Source of the DNA: Rhizophagus irregularis
Lineage: Eukaryota; Glomeromycota; Glomeromycetes; Glomerales; Glomeraceae
Direction of reading: 5' to 3'
NCBI RefSeq assembly: GCF_026210795.1
Contig: NC_089453.1
Location: 1,614,501 to 1,678,500 of the forward strand
Length of the DNA stretch: 64,000 nucleotides
The translations under genes were made by a program, and so were the position numbers. Numbering within the stretch: position 1 is the first letter of the stretch; each line of letters starts with the position of its first letter. Shown one piece after another: positions 1 to 11,858 of the stretch. The notes beneath the pieces were generated by a model. That model was not told the origin of the DNA. It worked only from the letters and a program-made list of their open reading frames with translations, and ran no database searches.

Positions 1-880
1 GCAGGAAAATGAGACGACAAGAAATGTTAAAATAGTTTCTGACATTTTAAGAGAAAGACAGCCGATAAATTTCTTTGGTGGAAAAAATTCTTTGTTTGAG
101 TGAAATTACTCAGTATACTTACTAAGCACTGGTTGTACAGAATCATCAACTATGTTTACCATCACGTATCAAAAATGATAAATAAAATAGATTCTCGACA
201 ATTTGACTAAATGATTCAGGGTTAATGATAAATTCAAAGACACCAATAGGAAAACTATAACTTTTATTATAAAAACATGTTATCTATCTAGGATTTTTTT
301 CCGATGCAGAAATTGTAATAATCCCCAGCATTCACATGTCTGAAAATAGATGGAGATGTGATATAAACATTTATCCGAAATCAATAAAACTCATCGAAAT
401 GACGTGATACCACATGATACAAAATAAACGATAAACCGACCAACGTATCAATACTCTGAGGGTGATTCATAACAACCGTCTAGGTGTGAGCTATACCATG
501 GTTTTATGCCGTTATAGATCTGGCCCACCAGATGAAGCTTTAATTGCTGCTCGTGCAGCTGGAAAAAAATCAAAAACTTCGCCTTCTTTTACAAACAATA
601 TAAATGTCTCAAATTTGACGTGGAAATGTAGAATGTCCAAAACAGCAAATGAAGAGGTGGAATTATGTAATACGTGCACAGGTCTCACCTTTAAATCCAG
701 ATGTTATTGTCAACGATCGAAGCAGATCTCATATCCCTTTTGAAAATGAATCGATAATCAAACATGTCCAACATTTACCAGTGAAATTCAGTTTTCCATT
801 ACCACCCTTTCAGATGAAATGAAATTCCGTCTCAAAAAAAAATCGGAATTATAAGAAAAACAAGAAGAAACGTCTAAAGA
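1..880. other. no supported gene
   Basis: AT-rich sequence with scattered stops on both strands. A 93-codon open frame at 462-743 (+) has more balanced base composition than its surroundings and may be the decayed upstream part of the non-LTR-like remnant that follows. I recognise no domain in it. Confidence 0.3.
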
Positions 881-1490
881 AATTGAGAGAACGTTTCGTT
901 GCTGTGGCTTAACGAGTGTCACAATCAGCTACCACAGTAACATACCTACTGTAGAGAGGATGCATTTCTACGATTGTAGAAGACCTAACTCATACCATTA
1001 ATCCCAATTTTAAATATAGCTAATCTGAAAAAACAGACGCGTTCCTAGACCAACTGGACGTGTTCTTACGTCAATCCAAATCACCACTGCTCCACCAACT
1101 CGCAAACCCTGAAATAATGCAAGACGTCGTATGTTCCTCCAACTCCTCCTTCTATCTAAAAAACGATACCTATACTTACGCTAAATCATTTCATGCCTGA
1201 AAGGTACCTTTGGGTAAAGACCAATACGGCTAGTGGGGACTTTCGTTTTGTTTGTTTTTTTCCCTAGTGTCGTGAGTTATCTCAGCGGCGTAGTTTCACT
1301 GACGACAGCTCTTTTTTTTTTTTCTCTTTCCTCACGAAGGGTGATCCCTTTACACGGGAAACACGTCTGTTAACTTTAGTTAGTTTTTCTTTACTATGCA
1401 CCTCTAGTAGTTTTTCTACACAAAGTTAGTCCAGATTTCACCTTTAAAGAATAAAATAAAATAAAAATCAAATCAAATCAAATCATCCAA
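880..1490 (+). mobile_element. 3' end of a decayed non-LTR-like retrotransposon
   Basis: A stretch of higher GC than the surroundings reads as one frame from about 909 to 1200 with internal stops. Its last ~57 codons (1030-1200, ending HA-stop) are open and use C-ending codons unlike the host genes. A GC-balanced 3' UTR-like region follows and ends in an A-rich simple tail of AAATA and AAATC units at about 1447-1485. A coding tail, UTR and simple A-rich tail is the usual layout of LINE-type 3' ends. A remnant of the same style lies at 49810-51245. No reverse transcriptase motif remains, so the class is inferred from structure only. Confidence 0.42.
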
Positions 1491-1553
1491 AAATATCTAT
1501 TCTATGTTAAATAAAATAGTATAAAAATCATATAAAATCTTTTAATCCAAAAT

Positions 1554-2150
1554 AACTTGAAATTTTAAATAAAAAAACTTTTAACATTTGGTCTTTTTTA
1601 TTATTAATGTTACAGAATTTTTTTAAAGTTGCCAATTAGCATAATTTTAGTATAATTTGTGAAAAAATTTCTCACTTTTTTTTTCGTCTAATAAAAGTCT
1701 TAGCAAGAGGCTTATAGATTTATATAAAAACACTGTTAAATATGTAACTATTATTTGTTTTTTTAAAAAAAAATAGTTTAAAACCGTTGAGTATTCTATA
1801 AGTTTGAGATTTTTAAAGTTAATTCGTGAGATTAATACGTCAGTAATCTTTTTCTGATACCCAGTTCATTCCTTAAATGATGCTCTTTATGTGAACCCAT
1901 TCAACTCCAACATATTTTAATACATAATATTTATCCCAAAGTTTCAAATAATCTTTTTTTTTTTTAAAATAAATTTTTCACATAATTTTTCACTTTCATT
2001 TGACGCCATGCCAGATTCCCATTTTCTGCAGGTCCTTTTAAAGTTGGTTCACGAATTAAATAATTCTATAAGATAAAATTTTGGAAATTTCTCATATTAG
2101 CCCTCTCAATAAAGTATATATTTCCAATATGGCAATATTTACATGGATAC
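1554..2150. repeat. direct repeat, copy 1 (partner 5020-5430)
   Basis: This block and 5020-5430 share an ordered series of matching segments: AACTTGAAATTTTAA, an AATTAGCATAATTT segment, a GTTGAGTATT segment, and CTCTCAATAA followed by TATATATTTCCAATAT. The order and direction are the same. They flank F-box gene 1 as diverged direct repeats about 3.4 kb apart. Confidence 0.55.
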
Positions 2151-2203
2151 ATGCATCAATAATTTTAATATAATTTTCAAGTGGTTTAAAAACAAACTAA
2201 ACC

Positions 2204-2334
2204 TTATAAAAAAAGAATGTCCGGAAATTAAAATATGTCCAGAAATTGCAATATTCCGGTCACTTTCTGGACACCAGGCCTGAGTCCTCCTAGACATTTT
2301 CTAGACATTTTGATGATATTCTTTTTTTTTATAG
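2204..2334. mobile_element. MITE with TGTCCGGAA iterons (small copy)
   Basis: The ends are inverted: CTTATAAAAAAAGAATGTCC on the left and an ATATTCTTTTTTTTATAG sequence on the right. Inside are several direct and inverted copies of a GTCCGGAA/GTCTAGAA-like motif. A paralogous sequence near 6060-6095 (GAAACAAACATGCACTATCC) lacks the insert, which supports insertion here. Termini and iterons resemble the 655-bp element at 62126-62780. Confidence 0.55.
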
Positions 2335-2404
2335 AGAAACATGCATTATCCCAATAGAAGATTTTGATATACTGTATAGAATTAAATATATAAATGTACA
2401 ATGG

Positions 2405-2760
2405 ATTTCAGAGTCATTGAGCAGACTTTTTTAAAATGTTAAACCACATTAATTCATCGTCCAGCGATCATAGAAAGATTATCAAATCTTATTAGATGTG
2501 ACGCATTGAATGGTGGTATTTTCATGTCTTCATTAGATGAAAAAGTTAGGTATAAACTATAAATATGTTTAACAAAGTCTCCCTTCTTGAAATATTTCTT
2601 GAAATATTTCTTAATAAATATAATTGGTAAAATCATGTGATTGCTTAAATTTTTAAATTTCAGAAGCCTTTCCCTTAATTTTTAAAACTCTAATTTCTTG
2701 TCAAACATATTTAGTTTAGAGACTTTTGCGAATTACTCATTATATATCAAGGCTAAAAAT
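2405..2760. repeat. dispersed repeat, copy 1 (partner 31173-31380)
   Basis: Several ordered blocks recur at 31173-31380: GAGCAGACTTTTTT against GAGTAGACTTTTTT, TTCATCGTCCAGCGATC against TCCTCGTCCAGTGATC, and the AATTACTCATTATAT..AAGGCTA segment. No coding potential is visible. It may be a degraded element or part of an old segmental duplication. Confidence 0.5.
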
Positions 2761-3101
2761 GGATTCAAACCGATGTATCCATTCCTATCCCTAATCCCTA
2801 TGCACATTCCAATGATAATGTATTACTAGAAACGTGTGTTTTACACGTTATAATCATTTGATACACTTTATCAATTAATTACTAACAAAATCACTGAATT
2901 TTATAACAAGATATTAAAAAATTAGATAAACGTATTAAAAATCAGGAACTAAGATATTTCAATTACAAATGAAATTTTTATTAATTGTTATCATAATTCA
3001 TAAAATCATATTAAATATATAACTACTAGTGTTTCTAAATTATATACTATAAATGAAAATTCGTAATCTGTTATTTAAAATGAGTAATTCAATAAGTTTA
3101 T

Positions 3102-4574
3102 CTATTTAATTACTTTTTCAATTTTATATTTATCAATCAGTCTCATATATGAATCATTTCGATAAAAATAATAATCTTCAAAAATAATGGAAATTGCAGG
3201 TCGTCCTTTCCATTTTTCAAAGAATGTTTCTAAAGTTTTTAAAGAAAACTTAATGCCATAAGGAATTGATATTTTTCTTAGATTTTTTGATGCATCTTTA
3301 ATTAAAGCATTTGACAAATAATCCCCATATTCTAACTCTACCTCTTTATCATAATACGTGTCTATAAAATATAATGATCGCAAATTCTGACATTTTTTAA
3401 GTAATTTTTCAAATTCAATAAAATGATTCTCTGATAATGGAAACATAGGAATTGATAAATGTTCAACTAAATAACAATTTTCACAAATTATACGTATAAA
3501 ATGAAGAGTGGTATCATCTAAACTATCGTAATCCCAGTAAAAATCATTGATCCATAATTCTTTAAGAAATGGGCTATTTTTTATTAAGCAAGAAACTTGG
3601 CAAATATCTACAAAACCCCTTAAGATCTCAAGGTCATGATAAGCCATCATTTCCATTTTTACAATAAAATCATAAGTATCTAAAAATGGAGGGGAACATA
3701 TTTCTAATGTTTTTAAATTATCAAATTCCAAAAGCGTATATTGTAAAAACGAATAATCATACTTATGAATATTGTAATTGTCGGAATAATGGTTATCATA
3801 ATGGTTATCAAACTGAAGGCTTATTTCAAGATGATTAAGAGTATTTGCATGTTTTTTTAATACGTTAAAAATTCCTGTATATGGGTCTTCTAATACTTCC
3901 CAGTAACAAAAGCCATCTTCTACTTCAAACTCATCTAACCATTTAAAATATTTTAAATTTTTTTGAAATTCGATTAGCTTAATAGTTCCCTGATTAGCTT
4001 TTAAATTTTTGTTAATAATGTTAATTCTTTGTATTTGTTGACAGATATTTGCTAATCTGTAAAAGTATCTAGGATCAATCAATGTGTCACAAGTTAATTC
4101 ACAAAGTGATTCAAGACGAACCTTTGCTTCTGGAAGATATACTATATCATAGGTACCAAATATACTTAAGTACTTTATTTCCGGACATTTATTTATCAAG
4201 AAACTGTAAATTTCCTCTTGTAAAAGAAATTTATTATATTCTGATGATGATCCAACGGAAATGATAATGTCTATAATTTCCATATCGATACTTATACAGA
4301 AAGACAAATAATCAAATGCAAGTGATCGGTCTGAAACTAGAATTCCTTTCTTTCTTAAGTATTCTTTGATATCATTGGATAAATAAGAAGTAATAATGGA
4401 GTATAAAGAATTTTTTTTATAACTAATAAAATAACACCAAGGATTCCTCCATAAAATTGGAATCACAGTTTCACACCAAATTTTATTAACCATTAGGCAT
4501 GAAAAGAGGAATTGTGGATCATCTTGTAATTCTTCAAATATCAAAAAAAGTGTATCTTTATTAAGTTTGAACAT
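3102..4574 (-). CDS. F-box protein, paralog 1
   Basis: A 490-residue single-exon protein. Residues 1-45 fit an F-box: the DTLFLIFEEL helix, a conserved SCLMVNKIWCETVIP segment and LWRNPW. The rest is Leu/Ile-rich with repeated 'L..L.I..' spacing, as in degenerate leucine-rich repeats that would bind substrate. F-box proteins of this kind join Skp1 and cullin in SCF ubiquitin ligases; the substrate is unknown. The start is the first Met in frame, 10 residues before the F-box core. It is the most distant of the five minus-strand paralogs and lies 28 kb from the next. Its promoter keeps the TATA and GTGAAACAT elements but lacks the GGTCGTACACCGGAG box of the others. Family assignment is strong; the specific role is unknown. 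Confidence 0.85.
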   Translation of the reverse strand: MFKLNKDTLFLIFEELQDDPQFLFSCLMVNKIWCETVIPILWRNPWCYFISYKKNSLYSIITSYLSNDIKEYLRKKGILVSDRSLAFDYLSFCISIDMEIIDIIISVGSSSEYNKFLLQEEIYSFLINKCPEIKYLSIFGTYDIVYLPEAKVRLESLCELTCDTLIDPRYFYRLANICQQIQRINIINKNLKANQGTIKLIEFQKNLKYFKWLDEFEVEDGFCYWEVLEDPYTGIFNVLKKHANTLNHLEISLQFDNHYDNHYSDNYNIHKYDYSFLQYTLLEFDNLKTLEICSPPFLDTYDFIVKMEMMAYHDLEILRGFVDICQVSCLIKNSPFLKELWINDFYWDYDSLDDTTLHFIRIICENCYLVEHLSIPMFPLSENHFIEFEKLLKKCQNLRSLYFIDTYYDKEVELEYGDYLSNALIKDASKNLRKISIPYGIKFSLKTLETFFEKWKGRPAISIIFEDYYFYRNDSYMRLIDKYKIEKVIK

Positions 4575-4642
4575 TTTTCTCCAAAAAAAAGAAAATAGAA
4601 ATAATAATAGGGAGAAAAAAAAACAAATAAATAATGTTAGTA

Positions 4643-4680
4643 CGTTTTATATAAAAATTCCCATAAATGATGTTTCACTA
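4643..4680 (-). promoter_or_regulatory. partial F-box family promoter
   Basis: On the minus strand a GTGAAACAT box precedes TTTTTATATAAAA, about 75 nt upstream of the ATG at 4574. The spacing resembles the other four paralogs, but the GGTCGTACACCGG box is absent here. Confidence 0.45.
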
Positions 4681-4721
4681 TAATATATATGGTAAATTTA
4701 AGTCCAGTAAAATTGATCACA

Positions 4722-5020
4722 AAATTTTTGTGATTCATTAATTGCTGATCCGCCTATAATTGGAGATAAAGAGGTAACGAGTGATCGGCGATTAGCTCTA
4801 CGCACAATTCCAGTAGATGATTTTAGGGTATCACAAAACTCTGGCTGGCATTATCCAAAAAAAAAGATCTACTACGCAAACTCGATTGTAGGTTTTAATC
4901 AAATTATTGAAAAATCTCGACGAGTATTTAATATAAATATTATCACTCAAAATTTTTTTTACGAAAAAAAATCATATGAAATCTGTTACTCCCTTATAGA
5001 TAAATCCATTAATTTTTAGC
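4722..5020 (+). pseudogene. orphan open frame without start codon
   Basis: About 100 codons are open with no ATG at the beginning. The first part has a balanced, protein-like composition (ADPPIIGDKEV, then RLALRTIPVDDFRV, then NSGWHYP). It lies upstream of F-box gene 1 on the other strand. I do not recognise the family. It could be an exon of an unannotated gene or a fragment of a transposon protein. Confidence 0.3.
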
Positions 5021-5430
5021 CAAATTAACTTGAAATTTTAATAAATAACTTTGACATTGGATCTTTTATTTAATATAAAAGTTTAACTTTTACAGATGAT
5101 CTTTTAAGTTACCATTTGCCGATTAGCATAATTTAGCTTAATTTGAGAAAAAATTGCCTCATTTTTTCGCTTACTAAAAGTATCAGCAAGAAGTCTATAA
5201 ATTTCTTCTAAATATATAATTCTTATTTTTTTTTAAAAAAAAATAAATAAATAAAATAGTTAAAACGTTGAGTATTTTATAAATTTGGATAATAACTCTA
5301 AATCTGCAAAAATCATATAAATTTTAAAATTTTCATTTTTTCATTTTAACGTTAAACAATTTTGTTAAAATAAAATTTTGAGAAATTCTCAAATTAGCTC
5401 TCTCAATAATATATATATTTCCAATATTTA
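5020..5430. repeat. direct repeat, copy 2 (partner 1554-2150)
   Basis: A diverged copy of 1554-2150 in the same orientation, with indels. See that entry for the matching blocks. Confidence 0.55.
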
Positions 5431-7658
5431 CAAGATTTTTATTTTTAAAGTATTAAGTAAAAGAAAATTTTTATTAATACTTCCTATTATATGTATATGA
5501 ACTATCTGCTAAATGTTAAGGTTCAAAAGTAGTGAGAAAATAAAATCTATAGAAATTAAAAATTAAAAAGATATTTTTATTCCTAGAATTAAGTCAAAGT
5601 TTTTAATTACTCCATTTTAGATTTACTAAAATGATGGTATTTAATATTTGTTATCGTAGACTGAGGCACACATGATTGAAATAATAAAGTGGAGTAAAAA
5701 AGTATAGTGTATATGAATAATTTGTAGGAAAAGCTTATAAAGTGGGCTAAAAATAACATAAAAATGAAATTTATAGAAAGTTAAATAAAATTATTTATGA
5801 TGTTATTAGTTAATGCATAATCAAAAACGTCAGTTCGATTAACACTTTTATTGGATATGAGGCTACGTGGCCCATTTTGTCCAATCATTCGGTCCTGTGA
5901 CCGATATAGCTACTCCCCATCCAATAATTATTTAATATTGTTAATAACAATGATGGAATCAAGTTTTTAAAGAACTTTTCGTAATTATTAAGTTTTCAAA
6001 ATCACTGAGAATGAATCATTCTTTATAATTTACAAATAAGAATAATTGCCAATAATTTTTGAGTGGTTTGAAACAAACATGCACTATCCAAATTCCTTAA
6101 TAGAAGATTTCTGATATATAGAGATTAATGGCCACAATCTCAAAAACGAATGTACACATTTGAAACGTAAAGTTTTTTTATATCTAATTTTTTTGCTACA
6201 ATTGCAAAATATCAAGTTTCATTCACTCAAATTCGTTTTGCAAAAGAATTGATATATTTATAAATTCCAAATTTTAATTATAGTATTGATAATAATTTTG
6301 CATGTAATGCTTGGTTTAATTTAACTTACTTGGCTTATTTAATATTTTATTTCTATTATATACATTAAAACCTAACAGTATTCGTAGCATTTGAAATGCC
6401 AACATTAGAAATTTTTATATTAGAAATATTACCATGATTAGCCTCATTTATTGAACTTGTTTATTAACCAATAATAACACTTCATAATTATAGCTAATTA
6501 TGGCTGTTATATACAAAATTACAAATATAATATTAGTAAAAATGAGTAATATATGATATCATATAAATTTCTTGTTTCAATTTCAAGATTTTGAGATTAA
6601 ATTTTGAGATACTTACAAATCTGTGAAAATTAATTATTTTTGCCTTCATATCTTAACTCTGTTTTTTTTTCTGTTAAACAAAAATTAATTAACCATAGGA
6701 ACACGAATTCTGCAACAAAGAGTTTAATAGGAGGAATAAGTGCGAGTCAGTACACCTATGAGTACTTTGTTTGCATGTATTAACAATGTGTCAGAGTTTC
6801 TTTGCAAATTTTATATGATTATTCTTCAAGTAAGATATATGAATACTTGATTTAGTTCTTGCAGCTAAATTCGTTGAGGCGTTATGAAAAAAGATACGTA
6901 TAAGCCTCTCGTATCTTTAAAGAAAATGTTCTGATATGATCATCAAAGGCATATATCATTATGACTGATCCAACAAGAAAATTTTTTGCCAGTGTTAATT
7001 TGAAGCGCACACGAAGGTTATATTACTGTATGACGGCACGGTCAGAATAATTTATGATAAAGTACTTGCAATGTGTGAAACGAATAGAAGAATTAAGATT
7101 GCAAAACGCAGTGATTGATTATGTTGATGGTGGGATAGAAAAGAAGCAAGATTTTTGACTATTTAACTTTAAATTTTAAGCATGTGAATCATAGTTAATA
7201 TATCCCTATATTAAAAATAACTCAAAAACTGGTTTGCAAATCCCTTTTATTAATCTGTCTTTTTCTTTTTCTTATTGCTTGTAGTAAAATTATAATGTAC
7301 AATAAAAAACCAGAATAAAATAATTGTCATTACGAATTGCTTGCATTTTATGGTTTTTTGGGTATATTGATGCATTTATTCTATATAAAGTACTAGAAAA
7401 TCGTTGTGATAAATAAAGCTACAATTTGCTGTTATCCAGAATACATCTGCATGAATTTAACCCCATCACACTATTTATTGATCTTGGAATTTCTTACGTA
7501 TCCGGTCTCTGAAAATTGTTGATCAACTATTTAGGCGACCATCATGATTTTTATCACGTGATCAGCTGAACTTGGTAATAAACTAGCGTAACCCGTCGCG
7601 GCTCTGGAAGAGAGTGATAATAGCACACTTATGTTTTATTTGCCATGCAGTGTGAATA
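5431..7658. other. intergenic, no supported gene
   Basis: AT-rich sequence with stops in all frames. It includes at about 6040-6140 an uninterrupted copy of the sequence hit by the MITE at 2204-2334. A stretch of more balanced composition at 6900-7150 has no long frame. No RNA gene was recognised. Confidence 0.4.
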
Positions 7659-7666
7659 GGTCTAGT

Positions 7667-7879
7667 AGGACCCCCGAAATATACATAAAAGGGTCAGGTC
7701 AGAGTTTGCGTATAATGAGTCAAAAAATCATGTAGATCATTCCTTTTATGGATAATCCCAGCCAAAATAATATTTCCTAATTTAGATAATGGCTGAAATT
7801 ATCGTAATTCCGGCCCTGAAAGAATGCGTATTTTGGACCACTTCTGGACCTGACCTCTACATATATATTTCGGGGTCCT
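7667..7879. mobile_element. 213-bp hAT-like MITE with perfect 8-bp TSD
   Basis: Inverted ends read AGGACCCCCGAAATATACAT on the left; on the right the complement reads AGGACCCCGAAATATATATG. A further GGTCAGGTC match lies inside. The element is bounded by an identical 8-bp direct repeat, GGTCTAGT, at 7659-7666 and 7880-7887. An 8-bp target duplication with short TIRs is typical of hAT elements. It has no coding capacity. Confidence 0.8.
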
Positions 7880-8296
7880 GGTCTAGTTTTCTACTATTGT
7901 TATGATGGCATTAGTAGGGAATAAATGTAATAATTACAGTATATGCTTATGCAAATAACGATGAATTGTGTGCGAGTGTTATACAGTATATGAAATATTA
8001 CTATTAAATGAAATTTTATTTATCACACGAAACAAATGTTGCAGTACTGTGAAATTTATGATTTATTTATATATTTACAAATTCATTACAAAGACAATTT
8101 TGTATAACAATTTATTGTTTACATTGTTACAAAAAATTTTTTTTTTTATCTTAAAAAAATTCCATTGTAGCATTAATACATATACAGTGGTGTGCAAAAA
8201 AAATGATAATTTTTACTATGGCAGATTGTCATTATTTAACTACAATTTTAGTCGTATACTAGCAGTTACCCGTTGCTCCGCACCGGGACCAATGAG

Positions 8297-8588
8297 TAGT
8301 ATTTTTAACGGTCCGGTTGGTCCAACTTGGAGCCAAAGTCAAACCAAACCGATTGACTTGGACCTCCAAGTTGAACTGATGGGGTCATTAATATCAGTCC
8401 CATTGACTTTCCATCTGTCCCATCAACTTGCCTATTGACCCCATCAACCCCATCAGTTTGATCCCATCAACTTGACAAGTCAAGTTGAACCGAACTGGAC
8501 CATGACTTAAAAATCTTTAAGTCAAACCAAGTCGACTCCATCAGTCCAGTTTGGCTTGGTTCAGTTTGACTTGTACTTAACAACACTA
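8297..8588. mobile_element. 292-bp hAT-like MITE with 8-bp TSD
   Basis: The ends are TAGTATTTTTAA on the left; the right complement reads TAGTGTTGTTAAG. Flanks are an identical 8-bp repeat CCAATGAG at 8289-8296 and 8589-8596. The undisturbed target, ACCGGGACCAATGAGTTTGT, is present once at 19641-19660 in Helitron copy B. The interior is full of direct and inverted CCAACTTGA/CAAGTTGA/GTCAAACCAA words, so it can fold back on itself. Confidence 0.8.
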
Positions 8589-8889
8589 CCAATGAGTTTG
8601 TTTAAATAGAAAAATATAAAATTTTAGTATTATAATTAAATTAAAGATAGTTACAGCAGTTTTTTGTTTATAATTAGGAATTTAATATAGGTAATAATAG
8701 TTAACATAAATTAATAAAAGAATATGTACTAAATTATAATTATAATATTAGAATGATATAAATTATATTGGGTATCGCCTGGGTCTTTGATCATGCGGCA
8801 GATTTAATATTTTTGATTGGCCAGATTGGCCACATGATCGCGTCATATTTATTTGTTTATCGAATCTCATTTTCATTATAGGTTCAAGA

Positions 8890-9620
8890 TTCGTTTTCTC
8901 AGTTATTTCGGTCTCGAGGTATTTTTCTTTTTTTCTTTTTATTTTTATTTCTAACTTACATCCTTACATTTTGTTTCTTACTAACTCTATTTCATTATTT
9001 TTAGGTCTTTTAGTCCTTTTGGTTCTGCAATTAAGGTTCAGTTATTTTTCACTTTACATTTCGTTTTTGTTTCTGGTTCATATTTCGTTTTTCACTAATT
9101 TTATTTCATTTTTTTTAGATCTTTTAGTTCTTTCGGTTCTACAATTAATAAAGGTATGTTTTTTATTTTTTATTTATCTTTTTATTTTGTTTCTATCTTA
9201 TATTTCGTTTCTTACTAACTTCACTTTTTTTAATTTATGGTTTATTTTTACTTGGTTTCCTATCATTATCTTTTGTTACCCAACCTCCTATCATGATCAT
9301 TTTTTTATTTTTTGTCTCTCATCGTTTTTCACTTCCTATTACTTCTCATTATTCCATTCTTTCGTCTCCCATCATTCCTCTTCATCTCCCATCACTTCTT
9401 TTTGTCGCCCATCACTCCTCTTTATCTCCCATCACTCCTCTTCATCTCCCATCATGTCCTATTTCTCCTTTTTGCTTCCTATCACTTCTCATTACTTTTT
9501 TTACTCCCTTTCATCTTCTATTACTTCTCATTACTCCATTGTTATTTCATTTTTTATTAGCATCTTTTTTCTTGATCATTGTAATTTACTATCTTTTCTT
9601 TTATTTGTATCACTTCATTG
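8890..9620 (+). repeat. pyrimidine-rich tract with tandem repeats
   Basis: A strongly T/C-biased + strand. Between 9000 and 9160 a roughly 120-bp unit occurs twice, each with a TTTTTAG then TCTTTTAGT..TTTCGGTTCT core ending near a GT, so it looks like a duplicated small exon. From 9360 to 9470 a CTCCCATCACTCCTCTT-like unit of about 18-21 bp is repeated several times. The open frames here are composition artefacts. It lies in the part of Helitron A missing from copy B. Confidence 0.5.
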
Positions 9621-10688
9621 AAAAATAAATACAGTGATTTTTTCTTTAAAATCGTAAATGTGTGATTTAAATTTTAATATTTGCAAATAAAATTTCATTA
9701 GATAAGATTATTTTGGATAAATATGTTTGCAAAAAAAAAATTTTTTTTTAAATAGATCTTTGCGATAAAATTTTTAAGTTTAGCCGATCTAAAATTAGCT
9801 AAGTTTGAAAAAATCAGCCGTCAGCTGATTAATAAATTTACTCTTTATATATTGTACATCATGTGACATATTTACAGTAATGTATTTATTTATATAAATG
9901 ATTTGACATTTAAGCGTAGAAATGTAGAATGAAATTCGTATTAATTAAGGAATTGTAAAAAAATAATTATCAATAAAAATTGATTAACTTTTTAGAAGTA
10001 TTTAATATTTTTATTAATTAATTATAAATTTTATAATTATTTCTTATTATTTCAGTATATTGTTCATAATCAGAATTGCTCAAATATTCTGTTCCTGAAT
10101 GTTCGAGCATAATTTGTGAGCGATTTGCGTAGCTTCTTGAGCAGTTAGGAAAATATTTGAAGAATTAAATGTGTTAGAATTTGTTCATTTCATTTATTAT
10201 TATTCTTTTTGATATTCATTTTACTCATTTTACTTGATAAATTGTTAATTTAACTAAATCATTTGAATTAAAATCTTTATTCAAAAATCTGGTGATTATT
10301 TAGAGAATTTCGGATATGGATTTGGTTATCAGTTATAATAATCTATTATTAAATCATCAATTTCTTCAATTAATTAAATTATAAAATATTGTAAAAATAT
10401 CAATTTTTTTTTTGATTTTTATGAATTTGAAAATCAGACTATTTATCCAGCATTCAATTTATAGCTGTTTTCAAAAAGGTGTGTTCAGATGTAGATCATT
10501 ATATCATGGGAAAATCGCGTGATTTCCAAGATTTCCGCCCTTTTCAAAACTTTGTCCTGATTAAACTTTGTAACAATAAAGATTTCCTGGTGAATATTGT
10601 TACTACAACCCTGTCTTGAACCTTATATCAAGCTAAAATCGAATTAATCTCAATATTTTCGTGAAAATTTAAAGGTTTCTTTTTCAAA

Positions 10689-11840
10689 ATGCCTCCAACA
10701 TACAGTAGTGATTTGAAGTGGCGTATAATATATCTTAAAAATGATGGCTATTCTAAGAGAAGAATTTCCGAAATTCTTTATGTCAGTATAAGCCTAATAA
10801 ACAAAATACTTCGCTTGTATATAAAGTGGGGAACTGTAGAAAACCCCTGGAGAAAAATACCAGGACGACGCAAAACTTTCGATTTTAATGACATGAATGT
10901 AGGTATTGATAACATATATAGCTATAATTTTGTTATGTTACTAATAAAATTTTATAAACAGATACTGCGGGGTATAGTTCAGACAAATGCAGATTTGTAT
11001 CTTGGTGAAATTGCCCAGGAAATGGAAGTCCAAAGTGGTAAACATGTTTCTATACCTACACTTTGGAGATCATTGGCATATTGTGGAATAACACGAAAGA
11101 AGGTTTTTATCTCATTTTATATCATGCAAATATAACACGTTTTCTCATATATTTATTTATTTTTAGCTACACAAAATAGCCAAAGAACGTAATGAATTAC
11201 TTCGCAGTGCCTTTATGGCACGTATAGGAATTCAATACCAACGTGAACAGCTAATTTTCTTAGACGAATCAGCAAAAGATGATCGAACAATTTCGCGTAG
11301 ATACGGTTATTCAGAAATCAATACAAGAGCCATTAAAAAAGTTGTATTTATTCGTGGGAAGCGTTATACACTTTTACCAGCACTTTCTTTAGATGGTATT
11401 ATTGCTGTGGACATTATGGAAGGTGGTTGTACGAAGGAGAAATTTAAGGAATTTGTAATTTCTCAAGTGGTATGTAATAATTTGACTTTATTATTTTTAT
11501 TAACAATTAAATAATCCAATTTATTATTTTTTAGTTGCCTCAGATGAATTCATATCCACAAGCAAGAAGTGTTCTAATTTTAGATAATGCAAGAATCCAT
11601 CATGATGATGGATTACTAGAATATTTGGATGCATTTGGTGTACGTGTAGAATTTCTTCCACCATATTCACCAGATCTTAATCCTATTGAAAATGCTTTTT
11701 CATACATAAAAAGTTATTTGAGAAAATATAATTATTTCGTAGAAAGCTGTTCAGACCCGATATATCCTTTATTAGTTGCTTGCTCTCAAATCTCTCCATC
11801 ACTTTCTAATGCATTTTTTAATGGATCAGGTTACAAATAA
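10689..11840 (+). CDS. Tc1/mariner DD34E transposase
   Basis: Four exons are predicted: 10689-10898, 10962-11102, 11167-11469 and 11535-11840. All junctions are phase 0 with GT..AG introns of 63-65 nt, giving 319 residues. The N-terminus (about 1-65) is a helix-turn-helix DNA-binding region (YSSDLKWRIIYL, then KRRISEILYVS) followed by a basic GRRK motif. The catalytic DDE residues are Asp about 150 (LIFLDES), Asp about 235 (VLILDNARIHH) and Glu about 270 (SPDLNPIE). Exactly 34 residues separate the last two, the Tc1/mariner signature. It would cut and rejoin the element at TA sites in the nucleus. No stop or frameshift was seen and all three catalytic residues are present, so it may be functional. 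Confidence 0.92.
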
Positions 11841-11858
11841 AGAATTTACATTAAAGGA

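Noticed and set aside
8971-9628. Overlapping Phe/Leu/Ser-rich open frames
   Set aside because: Translation of a pyrimidine-rich repeat in several frames at once; no domain and no start context.
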